A stretch of 64,000 nt of DNA from Massospora cicadina. Taxonomy: Eukaryota > Entomophthoromycota > Entomophthoromycetes > Entomophthorales > Entomophthoraceae. The notes under the pieces were generated by a model that saw only the letters and a program-made list of their open reading frames with translations, was not told where the DNA came from and did no database searches. Shown here piece after piece: positions 9,550-18,495 of the stretch. Every line of letters begins with the position of its first letter. Position 1 is the stretch's first letter. Where the stretch lies: NCBI GenBank assembly GCA_022478985.1, contig JAKSZP010012306.1, forward strand, positions 1 through 64,000, written 5' to 3'. Position numbers and translations under genes: made by a program.

Positions 9550-12120
9550 TGTCAAATTCTGTGGTTGACTCAAAAATAAACCCTTCAACAACCTACAGAT
9601 TGGGCTGATTTTCCAACCTAATGCTTGAACGAGTAATATAATTAAAACCATTACAATAACACAGCTTAGGCTGATTATTGCTATGTGGATTTAATTATAT
9701 TACTAAAGCTTGGGCTGAATATCCCCACACATTTGGGTTAACCTTCTCTGCAACTACTCGGCTGGGTTGATCAAAACATTAAATTAATTAAGTATTCTAT
9801 CAGCATCTCAGGCCAAATAAATTTTCACAGTTGGGCCAATTATCTCTGCCCCAATTCTTGGCAACTAGTCCCAATTAGTTGGGACAAATCTTAAGAAATT
9901 TTTAACAAAATTATTTGGGACTGACCTGAAGTTAACGTTTAAAAGTCCCATGGACAATCAACAAATGAACAACATAATCAATTTTCCACCCTAGGGCGAA
10001 ATTTGTATGTCAATCTGCATAATTGGCACAATAGCACTTGCACATGGACCATCTGAAAGGGAGTACCCATGTCATGGAAACAGAAGAAGAAGTTTAGAAC
10101 GGCCTGCCAGTCAGGATGTGTGAACACCCAAAAAGCAAGCCAGAATGGCAGAGGCATTGTCGACTGTGAGACTTGATATGGAGCTAAGAAAATGTGATAT
10201 CACAAAGTGGTGGTGTAACAACAGGGTAAGGAGTGTCCCAATGACAAACCACACTGAACCCTTTCCCAACTCAGTGGTTCTAACTGCAGGAGGTGGGATT
10301 ACTGGGACAGTCTCGATGAGATTCTTGGCTTGAGAGGCCAACTCATTGGGGGCAATAGGGAGATGGATTCTCTCTATCCATTGTTGAACATAGGGCCATA
10401 AGATCCCCATGTATTGTTGTCAGAAATTCATAAGAGCGGGGTTGTAAGATCAAAAGTGTCAGACTCGCTGAGCCCAATCAACAATAGAGGGAGCCATGGT
10501 GACCAAAAGAATTGGTAAAGCCCACCCAGAGTGCGGGTGATGAACCACCAGGGGAATGCCATCTGGGATGTGGTCAGAATGGAAAAATAAAGAAAATTTG
10601 ATTTTTTTGGCAAAAATTTATTGGGAAAGGAAAGTAAGAAAACTGACCAACAATTTTCTCAGTGCCTTGCAACTGATTAGATAGTGGTCAATTGGGTAGT
10701 GACAGGGTGGAGTTGGGGCCCAACAAATTTGACCTGACCAGCGCATTGTTTGGGAATGGGGGTTTATTCTTTGAGAACTGATATCACAAAATTTGGTGGC
10801 AGGCTGAGTCTCTGTTGGTCTGACCTCAAATGTCTGAACCAGGGCTCAACTACATTTCTGATAATAAGCATGATAGCGTTTGGCCTGACAGGCAATGGGA
10901 ATCCCCCAAGGCCATTCCTTATAGGGACAGGTCCATTTGGTTGGGAATGGGTTTGGGATGGCCAACCTGCCTGTGCATGGTCATTTAGCTGTTTGTTTGG
11001 TCAACAGCAGCACATTGGGTGCAATGCCCAAATTACTATCTGAGGGCTTTGAACCCCCATTAATAGCGCCCAATATTTGTTCAACTGGTTTGGAGATAGA
11101 ATTGGAACCGTCGGGCAATCTGGCCAATATCTCATTCTTCATGCTTTTACAGCCATTTGAATTTTGGGCATCAGCCATATTGCTGGCTGAATTAGATCTG
11201 ACCAATTTCAGTTCAGTAATCTTGGTACAGATTTCACTAATTCCCCGCAACAGTTCTGCTGAGGTAAGTGTGGGTATTGGGGGTGGAATCTGGAGTGGAT
11301 GAGTTGTTACTCATCGCTCATCTACTACATGAGCAAGGTCACCCTAAGTGATGAGAGGTACCGCCAACCTCTTTGGTGTCTTTTTATTGGGGAATGGGAA
11401 AAATGACCCGATCAAGAGCTAAAGGACGTTCCCCGAGACTTACAAACTAGTGCTATCAAGGGAGAGGCCTGCTGACGTCCCAATTAGGGGTACATCATCT
11501 ACTTCAATTGAGGCAAGAATTTCACAGAAGGTTTATTTTGTCAGCAGTATAATGAAACTCAAATCAAGAAAGTTTTGGACAATTTTGCGTGCTTTTATCA
11601 TAATTTTTGTACCTGAAATCCTCCAAATTTTGAGAGTATTTTGCTACAAATAAACCTAAGAAAAGGTTTCAGTCATATCAGTTTAAGAGCTGAACTGAGG
11701 TAGTAAAATATCTGTTGAAATCTTGTACTCTGTTGTGGCCAGGAGATGTCCTAAAGATATAAATACCAGTGCCTGACCTAATGACTGATCATCAAATAAT
11801 CTAGTCTTAAATAAAGTCTATTTTATTATATCTTTATTTAATTTGTATCAAAAGTCACTTTTGGAGAGTGTCAGCAATCTGGGATCTCAAGATCCCCAGA
11901 TTGCAACTTTGCCTGCCTCAGCTGAAGTTTCCAATTATAAAGGGAAAATCGAACCCAAAGTCAGCCAGAAAAATTGGAGCCATTTGAATATGCTTAGAGT
12001 GTTTCCAAACAGTTCTAAAATCTTAAGCAACTGGCAATATTGAGGATCCACTGGACAAACTTCAGCCCAATTTACTGTGCAGGATTTAATTAATCTATCA
12101 AGCAATCCTCAGATTTGACA
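9550..12120 (+). repeat. X 3' LTR, split by repeat E
   Basis: It matches the 5' LTR in two blocks, 9,550-10,067 and 11,448-12,120. The join GAGTACC/TAGTGCTATC is continuous in the 5' LTR (about 8,065-8,080). After subtracting the 1,380-bp insertion the length is 1,191 bp, against 1,196 bp for the 5' LTR without its SINE. It keeps the empty site for the S2 SINE. Confidence 0.75.
10068..11447 (-). repeat. Repeat E, copy 2, inserted in X 3' LTR
   Basis: A 1,380-bp block that is absent from the sister LTR. Read on the minus strand it matches Y between about 18,510 and 19,955. The open frames at 10,981-11,250, 10,428-10,613 and 10,111-10,410 are pieces of one former coding region. The last carries GILWPYVQQWIERIHLP and IETVPVIPPPA, matching GILWPYIHQLQERVCL and IETISVIPPPAARP in Y at 19,613-19,740. 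No LTR, A-tail or clear target duplication is present at the junctions. Confidence 0.6.
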
Positions 12121-12764
12121 CCAGGTTAACTGGGATGGACTCACTAGAGTAATCAATATTGGCCTTTTGGGGACTGGAGCTAACAGATGTGGTGGCCACC
12201 ACAGAAAAATTAAAAGTAGCAGTTAATAAAGGTATGATAGTCAATATGTTGGGCAAGTTGGCCTCAACTGCCTTCATAAAATCATCTGTCAATGAAGCTG
12301 AGGAATCAAATTGGCTATGTTCCTATCAGCATTCTTGTGGGGCTTTCAAGGTCCTGGTGGAGTTTCTTCACTACACTATTGAAGTGCTACCATTCTGCCA
12401 TAATTTTTGTTCAGCCTTTACCTGTTTCTAGATAGAATTATCCAATTGAGAATTTAATTTCAAGTTTCTTTTCACTGGGATTAAACAAGGCTTTGATAAT
12501 TGTTCAGCTTCTGCCATAGGTTAGCAAAAGTAACTTCCCATATATAGATAAAGCAGGGCCACTAATGCAATGCAGAGACTTAGGGGTTTCTTAATCAACT
12601 TAAAATGAATCAGAAATCATGACCATAAGATTAAAACTTGATATATTCTCTCTGTAACCAGGTTCATTATAAAGGGACATATGGCAGGTCATCCTGATAA
12701 CCTTCATCAGTGTATGACATATTTTCAGATGTTTTTAAAATAGCAGACAGGATACCAAAAGTAG
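12121..12764 (-). pseudogene. W leader and gag 5' part
   Basis: Sequence between X and the W primer-binding site. The frame at 12,098-12,292 (minus) may belong to the start of W gag, but it runs a few codons into X and matches nothing else here. I assign it by position only. Confidence 0.3.
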
Positions 12765-12782
12765 CCCCTGTAGTGAGCACCA
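12764..12782 (-). promoter_or_regulatory. W primer-binding site
   Basis: Read on the minus strand it is TGGTGCTCACTACAGGGGC, a few nucleotides after the end of the 5' LTR. The first 16 nt are identical to the site of Y at 17,938. Confidence 0.65.
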
Positions 12783-12784
12783 AG

Positions 12785-13699
12785 TAGTGTAATTGGTGCA
12801 GGAGTATCAATATACAACTTCACAGGTCAGTACTTTATAATAAAATAAGGGAAATTTATGAAGACAGTAGCTTAAAACAGAGAATAAATAATTATTGGTA
12901 AAGGTTTTTATTAGAGCAGCTACAATCAGCTAGGTGACAGAAAAGATCCCCTTTAATTCTCCATTTCTTTTATGATAACCTACATAGTAAAGTGCCAAGC
13001 AGTGCATAGTTAATCTGGAATTTGGTAGAAATAATTGGCTTAGATTTTAGGGGGAAACCTATAATGATTGTTTTACACCAGCAGGGCAAGGGAGAAAGTA
13101 GAGTAATAACCAGCTTGTAATCAAACAAACATTTTAAAAACGTTTTTAATTTTTTTAATAGTTTACTATATATTGTCATTGGAGATACATAAGTGTGCCA
13201 AATACAAAGCTCTAGCTAGCCTGGAAGATAATTAAATAAAATGATTGGTGGAATTCTAGCTTTATTTCATTTGGCATCAGTTTCGGATCACGGATTAGTT
13301 ATTAATCAGTTGATTCGATGGATTCAATTGATTTTGGTCGAGTGGTTGGTGGGTTTATCTCTGTTGATTCGATGGAGTAAAATCAAACGCAAGCTTCCAC
13401 CTAGACAGGCACCATAACTAGTGGAGAAAATGTTTTAAAATGGATTCAAATTTATGACGCCATAAAGTCTCATAAATCGTTGGTCAATGATTCAGGGGTT
13501 ATTGCCAGTGGGGTGTGGAAGGTTCGACCCTCGGAGCTATTCAGCTACATATAAAGTGTAGGCGTGTGGACAATGTAATCAGCCGTAACTTAATTCGACG
13601 AATTGATATCGGCGTCAAGGCCCAAGGAATCAAAAAACCTTAGTCTAAAATACAGTTAAATGAAATGAAATAATTGGTTGGTCAGACCAAATTGCAACA
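12785..13699 (-). repeat. W 5' LTR with insertion
   Basis: Matches the 3' LTR (3,537-4,122) at both sides of a roughly 310-bp insertion (about 13,110-13,420). In W's sense it begins TGTTGCAATTTGGTCTGACC. The outer end abuts GTTTA (13,700-13,704), the right-hand target duplication. Confidence 0.7.
13110..13420. repeat. Insertion in W 5' LTR, TTGATT/GGTTGG-rich
   Basis: Not present in the sister LTR. Partly similar 20-bp sequences flank it (GGAGAAAGTAGAGTAATAA at 13,091 and GGAGAAAATGTTTTAAAAT at 13,423), which could be a worn target duplication. Its right half (13,285-13,385) uses the same GTTGATTCGAT and GTGGTTGGTG words as the diffuse repeat at 16,590-16,910. Its class is unknown. Confidence 0.4.
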
Positions 13700-13704
13700 G
13701 TTTA

Positions 13705-14052
13705 TAAACTCAGGATTGGGTGGCTGAACTTATTAAAACTCTCAAAGTTCATCAGATGTCAAGTCAGGAATTCAGCACTTTATGCTTATGAGTAACTAAA
13801 ACAAAAAAGTTCCCTTCACACATATGTTATAGCCGGTGGAAACTAATAGCAACCAGGTGGCTATGAGACGAATAATAAATTTATTGATTTATATCTATAC
13901 TTTGGCACAAACCTTAAACCAACCAGTTGTCGGCCAACCCTATAAATCACTTAATAAAATCGACCGCCTTTTAAACTCTCCAGCATTGACACATTCATTA
14001 AACTCGGCATATTAAATCCCTTCATTTCCTGGTACTGATAATTATACCGAGG
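13705..14052. other. 3' flank of the host gene
   Basis: No coding potential. On the minus strand AATAAA-type hexamers occur near 13,875-13,890 (within AATAAATTTATT), about 165 nt after the stop codon. They could serve for 3'-end formation. Confidence 0.35.
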
Positions 14053-15386
14053 CTAGTAATTTGATCCACCGCTTGGAGGCCTGAGCTTGGCAAGGGCAGA
14101 CTTACACTCAGGAAACCGTATATCCAAAGCGTCAATCTCCTTCAGAGCCTTGAATATGATATCATCAAAGGGATAAAACGGGTTCCTTCTGAAGCTCTCC
14201 CAAGCCGCCTCTCTTACAGACAGGTTGATAGCCATCATTTGCTTAACATATTCGGGATCAACAGATGAGGGTAAACTCGGAGCTGGATCCACCATTGCCA
14301 AATAAGGATGTGGCATCGAAACGCTAAAGCTGGTCGCTGATGGGTTGGGTTCGGTCGTATCATCCAACTCGGTCTGAGCCTGACCAATTTCGTGGATGAC
14401 AGACGAGGTAGCAGGCGAGGCGTTGGTCAAGACGGAATTTGATTTTGCAACGATAGATAACTTTTCCTCAACGCTCCCACTGGTAGGGATACTATCTTCA
14501 AATGGCACGTGTAGCCTTTTCGAGCCATCATTAATAGGGATTTCTACTAGAGGCTGAGCTAGCGATGCAGTTGGAGAAGCAACGTGGGGTAAAGTAGCAG
14601 ATGACGCCACATAAGCGATAGAAACCCCCGCCTCAGCACTTTTACCGAGAGCGGGAATAACTTTGAGTGGCACTTGTTTTTGCGAAATATCATTAGCAGG
14701 GCTTTCGATAAAGGGCTGAGATAAAGCCACAGCCGGAGAGTTGTTTTGAGGCATAGCAGGTGACGTTGCAAAAAGCGCAGGGAAAAGCGGAGTAGCAAAT
14801 TGTGTCTGGGGGCGATAGCAATTAGGCAAGGCATGTGAAAATATGCCTTTTTGATTTGAGTCAGAGCCTAGCTGGGAAGACATAGGTTGTAAATTTTGAA
14901 AATGTGGTGTTGGTTTGGGAGAGGTTGTCACGTTAGTAATCGGGACGGTTTGAGAGGTTTGTTTATTCTTGAAACAGGCTTTTTTCAGCAAGCTCATTGC
15001 TTGGTCTATTGGCATATTGGGATCAAAACGGAAGTTGGAAAGAGTTGACACCTTCTTCTTCACATAGTAAGGGTCCCTTCGCATACGGATAATCTGGAGT
15101 GGTGTAGGTGTTGGTACTCCACTACCTATCGCCCTAGACTGGGGTTGACTGCGAACCGGGCGAGACCTAGCGCCAACGTTAGATGAAGAGGCATTGCGCC
15201 CTTGTTCGCCTTGCTGATTCTCACGTCTATCAGAACATAATCTAAGTGAATTAGATACCTTACCTTTGAAGCTTCTTTTTAGAAGGGGGAGTGAATGGCA
15301 CCTAGATTGTATTAATATTGACTACTGGCATAAAACACCTCATCAGGATTCGTTTGCTGATTCTCTAAAAGTTTTCGTTTATCCAT
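14053..15386 (-). CDS. Putative host gene, Ser/Pro/Ala-rich protein, two short introns
   Basis: The uninterrupted frame 14,053-15,084 gives 343 residues from an internal Met, and it stays open upstream to about 15,310. A fuller model starts at ATG 15,386 (AACATGG context) and has three exons: 15,386-15,339, 15,301-15,264 and 15,226-14,053. Both introns would be 37 nt (GTGTTT...TCTAG and GTAAGG...GATAG). The spliced length is 1,260 nt, a whole number of codons (419 residues plus stop). The protein begins MDKRKLLENQQTNPDE and then VPFTPPSKKKLQ. It has a basic region, a long low-complexity Ser/Pro/Ala middle with an internal duplication (around residues 189-228 and 243-290: SQPFIESPAND and AQPLVEIPIND), and an ordered, charged C-terminus ending RPPSGGSNY. 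No known domain is recognised. The region has no element signature and is the only long coding region here free of stops. Confidence 0.55.
15227..15263 (-). other. Predicted intron 2 (37 nt)
   Basis: Minus strand GTAAGGTATC...TTCTGATAG. The donor is strong. Removal restores the frame (AG plus A at the junction) into the long third exon. Without removal the frame stops at the TAA within the donor. A shorter acceptor choice would give only 22 nt. Confidence 0.4.
15302..15338 (-). other. Predicted intron 1 (37 nt)
   Basis: Minus strand GTGTTTTATG...CAATCTAG, with ATTAATAC as a possible branch sequence. Removing it joins phase-0 codons GAG and GTG. The donor GTGTTT is weak. Without removal the upstream frame stops at TAA. 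Confidence 0.4.
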
Positions 15387-15431
15387 GTTGGAAGTAGCGC
15401 AGCCCTTAATCTTGTTCACGGCGGTTTATCT

Positions 15432-15488
15432 GGTAGTAAAGTTTATTTTTTTTTTAGTACTAGATGGTCCCAGGTAGTAAAGTTTATT
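15432..15488 (-). mobile_element. Micro-insertion (25 bp) with 16-bp target duplication
   Basis: GGTAGTAAAGTTTATT occurs at 15,432-15,447 and again at 15,473-15,488. Between them are 25 bp which on the minus strand read TGGGACCATCTAGTACT followed by eight A. This is the A-tailed 3' end seen in the other micro-insertions and in element D. It lies 60-100 bp upstream of the proposed start codon of the host gene. Confidence 0.75.
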
Positions 15489-16276
15489 GATCTGAGAAAA
15501 CTGAAAATTGAAGCAAACTCAGATGGAGCCCATCGCCTAGGGACCAACTTAAAATTGGAAAACTTACCGCGTTTTATAAGTTTTCTTGAAACCAGAAATA
15601 GAAGGAGGGTATATCAATTCCTTATTATTCTGATAACTAGCTCAATAAACTCTTCCATAGATCATGTCCTTAAACTTGGTTAAATATCTTCATTGAAACA
15701 GGTTATCCTTATTTTTGACTTCCCGCTTTGTAAGTTGCAGAATAGGCTAAGCCGAAGAAATTGCTTACGCTAGGCAAAGTTCATTATTTGGAGATACAGT
15801 AAATTGATCAAACCAAGATCATAAGATTGGGTTCATTGGTAAATGTTTTGTGGAGTAATTGGTTTGCCTTAAATGAGCCTCATTTGATCCTCCTTTTCAA
15901 CAAGGATAATGCGCAGGACAAGCGATAGAAATCGCTACTCCATCCTTTTGATATTCTTGAACGTTCATGGTTTGCATTGGCATCAGGAATCGAAATCATC
16001 AATAGGCTTGGATCGAACTAAGCAGTCAAAAATTTAAAAATCGGGAATTATAGAACAATCTACGCTTTTGCCAGTCCATCTATAATAATATAACTGTGGC
16101 TGTACGCGCATGTGCGCAATGCCCAAAAGTACGAGATGTAGAGCTTGAAAATTTGGATATAGGTGGACGGGAGGGGGTCCGTGTGTGCCTCGAAACCTAA
16201 TTTTTAATTTTTATATTAAATAAAAAGTTTCTATATGTAAAAAGTGAGAATTATATATATGATTTTAATGGTAATC
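15489..16276. other. Upstream flank of the host gene, no other gene seen
   Basis: No open frame of note and no repeat that I can match. It should hold the promoter of the minus-strand gene, but I see no distinctive element. Confidence 0.35.
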
Positions 16277-16290
16277 GATATATTATTTCA

Positions 16291-16572
16291 AGGGGTGGTT
16301 AGCCGAGCGGGTAAAACTGCTTCCACCCCTAGTGCAGGTTTTGAGTTCGAAACCTGCACTGGCTAGAAAACATTCTCGGTGTAGTATATTTTTCCCAAGG
16401 TCGACCCACCTCGAATAATTTTTTTATAAGCTAACAGAGGGTGGTTAGCCGGGCAGGTAAAACTGCTTCCACCCTAATGCAGGTTTTGAGTTCGAAACCT
16501 GCACTGGCTAGAAAACATTCTCGGTGTGGTATATTTGTCCCAAGGTTGACCCACCTCGAATAAATTTTTCAA
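16291..16572 (+). mobile_element. Dimeric SINE S1 (tRNA-derived)
   Basis: Two similar monomers (16,291-about 16,431 and about 16,438-16,572) lie head to tail. Each has a tRNA-like head with box A (TTAGCCGAGCGGG, TTAGCCGGGCAGG), box B (GAGTTCGAAACC) and a stem GTGCAGG/CCTGCAC. The shared 3' tail is CCCAAGGTCGACCCACCTCG then AATAA. The 14-bp duplication GATATATTATTTCA flanks the whole pair (16,277-16,290 and 16,573-16,586), so the dimer inserted as one unit. The heads are not functional tRNA genes: there is no clear acceptor stem. Confidence 0.85.
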
Positions 16573-16589
16573 GATATATTATTTCAGCT

Positions 16590-16910
16590 GTGTGGTTCGC
16601 GACATTCAGTTAATTCGATAATTTAAATGGGTTTGCCAAGCGGGTGGTGGTTATTTGGTTGATTAATCGACTCAATAGTTTTAGCAAGCATTTTGTGATT
16701 GGTTAATACGAACGGTTGATTGGTTTTAGTAAGCGGTTGGTGAATCATATAAGAGAAATTTAATTGGTTTAAGTCAAGTAGTTGGTGATTTTTTATTGAT
16801 TCGATAATTGAAATAAATTTCGTTGATTGGTTAGTAGTTATAATTGATTTTATAAATTCAATTTGGTTTTGCAATACAGTTTGGTTATTTAGTTAAGGGG
16901 AGTATAAATA
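16590..16910. repeat. Diffuse TTGATTGGTT / GGTTGGTGA repeat region
   Basis: Irregular repetition of words such as GGTTGATT, TAGTAAGCGGTTGGTGA and TTGATTCGATAA, spaced roughly 40-60 bp apart. The 83-codon minus-strand frame here (Asn/Gln/Ile-rich) is a by-product of this composition. The same vocabulary appears in the insertion at 13,285-13,385. Confidence 0.45.
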
Positions 16911-17434
16911 ACTATTTTATTATTATTTTAATTTTTATGCATAATATAAATTGATATTTGCTGATTAATTTGGTATATAATTTATTTGATTTAGTTGACT
17001 GAAAGTATATTAATTTAATTTAGTTTGAGGAACAAGTTGATAAGGCAAAGCTACAAGCCCAAAAGGATTTAAGGAGGCAAGGTCTTTGAGGAGGATGCAT
17101 TCAGACAATGTAGATGAAAATTACAGCGCTAAAGGGTTTTAATTGTTGTTTCTATTTAAGATGTGATTTTTTATTTAAATTAATTTTCACAATTTAAATT
17201 ATTTATATTAATCAAGTTGCTATTTCTAAAAACTTATATTTTTAAGGCAAATAACCCATTTTCTCAGGAACTATAAAAGATAGTTCTTATTTTTTCCAGA
17301 GTTCATTTATCATACTCTTCTAATACTATACCTCTATAATGGTAAAGATAGCTTGTATATCTGTAATAAAATATATAAGAATTTAGGGAAAGATATAAAG
17401 ATATAGTATAAAAATTATATCCTAACTCCTAAAG
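16911..17434. other. AT-rich stretch without recognisable gene
   Basis: Very AT-rich, no coding potential. Left flank of element Y. Confidence 0.4.
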
Positions 17435-17936
17435 TATCAAGAAATTGATATAACTGGAAAATAAGCTATATATTCCAGAAGATCATAAATTAGAGTCAAG
17501 GTGAGCCTCAAGATTGAGCAGAAAATATATTGATGTGAAGCAAATCAATTATAGTATCAATAGTTTGGTAAATTGAGGGAATTCAGCTGAAACCTCAAAA
17601 TAGATAAAAACTCTTAAAATAGAATAAATAGATTACTAAGCAGCCATCTAGTACTAAAAAAATAGATTACTAAGCAGAAGGATGGAATCAACTAAAATTA
17701 CCAAGATAAGAGTTGAGCAGAAAAATGAGAAGAGGAGTTTTTTTGAGTAGTTCACAGATAAGTTCTGTGATTTTATATTATAGTAAAAATATCAATTGGG
17801 ATAATTGCTCCATAACTTATATATATCAGTTTTTATTAAAGATCAGCAATCTAAATATTATCCATTCCGTTGCTCAATGGTAAATATCCTATGCAATTAG
17901 ATTTGCAGATTTAGCCCATATCACTAAAAATTAATA
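17435..17936 (+). repeat. Y 5' LTR
   Basis: Similar along its length to 25,743-25,759 plus 26,501-26,950, except for a 17-bp micro-insertion with its duplication at 17,627-17,677. It resembles the T LTR near its end (CCATTCCGTTGCTC, then CACTAAAAATTAATA). Confidence 0.7.
17627..17677 (+). mobile_element. Micro-insertion (17 bp) in Y 5' LTR
   Basis: AATAGATTACTAAGCAG occurs at 17,627-17,643 and at 17,661-17,677. The 17 bp between them are CCATCTAGTACTAAAAA. The matching place in the 3' LTR (about 26,665-26,690) has a single copy of the target and no insert, so it preserves the state before insertion. Confidence 0.8.
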
Positions 17937-17937
17937 G

Positions 17938-17955
17938 TGGTGCTCACTACAGGGG
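17938..17955 (+). promoter_or_regulatory. Y primer-binding site
   Basis: TGGTGCTCACTACAGGGG starts 1 nt after the 5' LTR. Its first 11 nt equal CCA, discriminator and acceptor strand of a tRNA in reverse complement. W has the same sequence. Confidence 0.7.
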
Positions 17956-18495
17956 GCCACTGGTCAACTGTAGCACAAACAGCACTAGGATATCATAGTG
18001 AGCACTCGCTCTTTATACTAAAATCTAATTAAATTTTGTAACTGATACACTAGGGAAATAATAGAGGTATCCAACAAAGAACTGGTATAATTCATATTGA
18101 CAGAACTAGGGGATGAGGATACTAGGATAGAATTATAATTGGGGGCTTGTCCCACATTGGAGTCAGATCAACAGGGCAGGTCTACTAATGTGACCCCTCA
18201 GCAACTGTGGGGTATTATAGAATAGCTTTTGTGGGGTTACCACCTCTATGACAATGATATAGGGGAACCTGAGTTGAGTTATTTTATAGCCAACAGGACT
18301 AAAAATCTTGTTATGTATTATATATATCTTGCCTTGATACTACCACCATGGGGCTGTCTTACCAGATCAGCACATATAGAGCTGAGGAATATTTGGTTGT
18401 ATATATTCAGCCTTTGATCCACCAACTATTGCATGTGTTATCCTGACATGATATTTAGATCAGTGACATAATATAGTTTATCCAAGTGCAATATA

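Larger units (their letters stand above)
7214..12120 (+). mobile_element. LTR retrotransposon X, internally deleted
   Basis: X has two long LTRs of about 1.19 kb once later insertions are removed (5' LTR 7,214-8,748 with SINE S2; 3' LTR 9,550-12,120 with repeat E). Both begin TGTCAAATTCTGTGGTTGAC and end TTTGACA. Between them are only about 800 bp: a primer-binding site, a short gag N-terminus, an A-rich stretch and a polypurine tract. Its closest autonomous relative here is Z, which shares LTR and gag start. X is a non-autonomous deletion derivative inserted in W. Confidence 0.75.
3537..13699 (-). mobile_element. LTR retrotransposon W (gag-protease only), split by X
   Basis: W is a Ty3/gypsy-type element on the minus strand with LTRs of about 586 bp (3,537-4,122 and 12,785-13,699, the latter enlarged by an insertion). 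The ends are TGTTG at the 5' end and CAACA at the 3' end of the left LTR. The flanking duplication GTTTA is perfect. The order in W's own sense is 5' LTR, primer-binding site, leader, element X inserted, gag remnants, protease, 3' LTR. There is no reverse transcriptase, RNase H or integrase between protease and 3' LTR. W therefore looks non-autonomous, or it lost pol after insertion. Confidence 0.75.

Noticed and set aside
15177..15263. A longer intron 2 ending at AATCAG (50 nt)
   Set aside because: It would be a more usual length but joins the exons out of frame, while the 37-nt choice keeps the frame.
16291..16570. Two functional tRNA genes
   Set aside because: Box A and B are present, but there is no proper acceptor stem, the tails are SINE-like, and one target duplication encloses both units.
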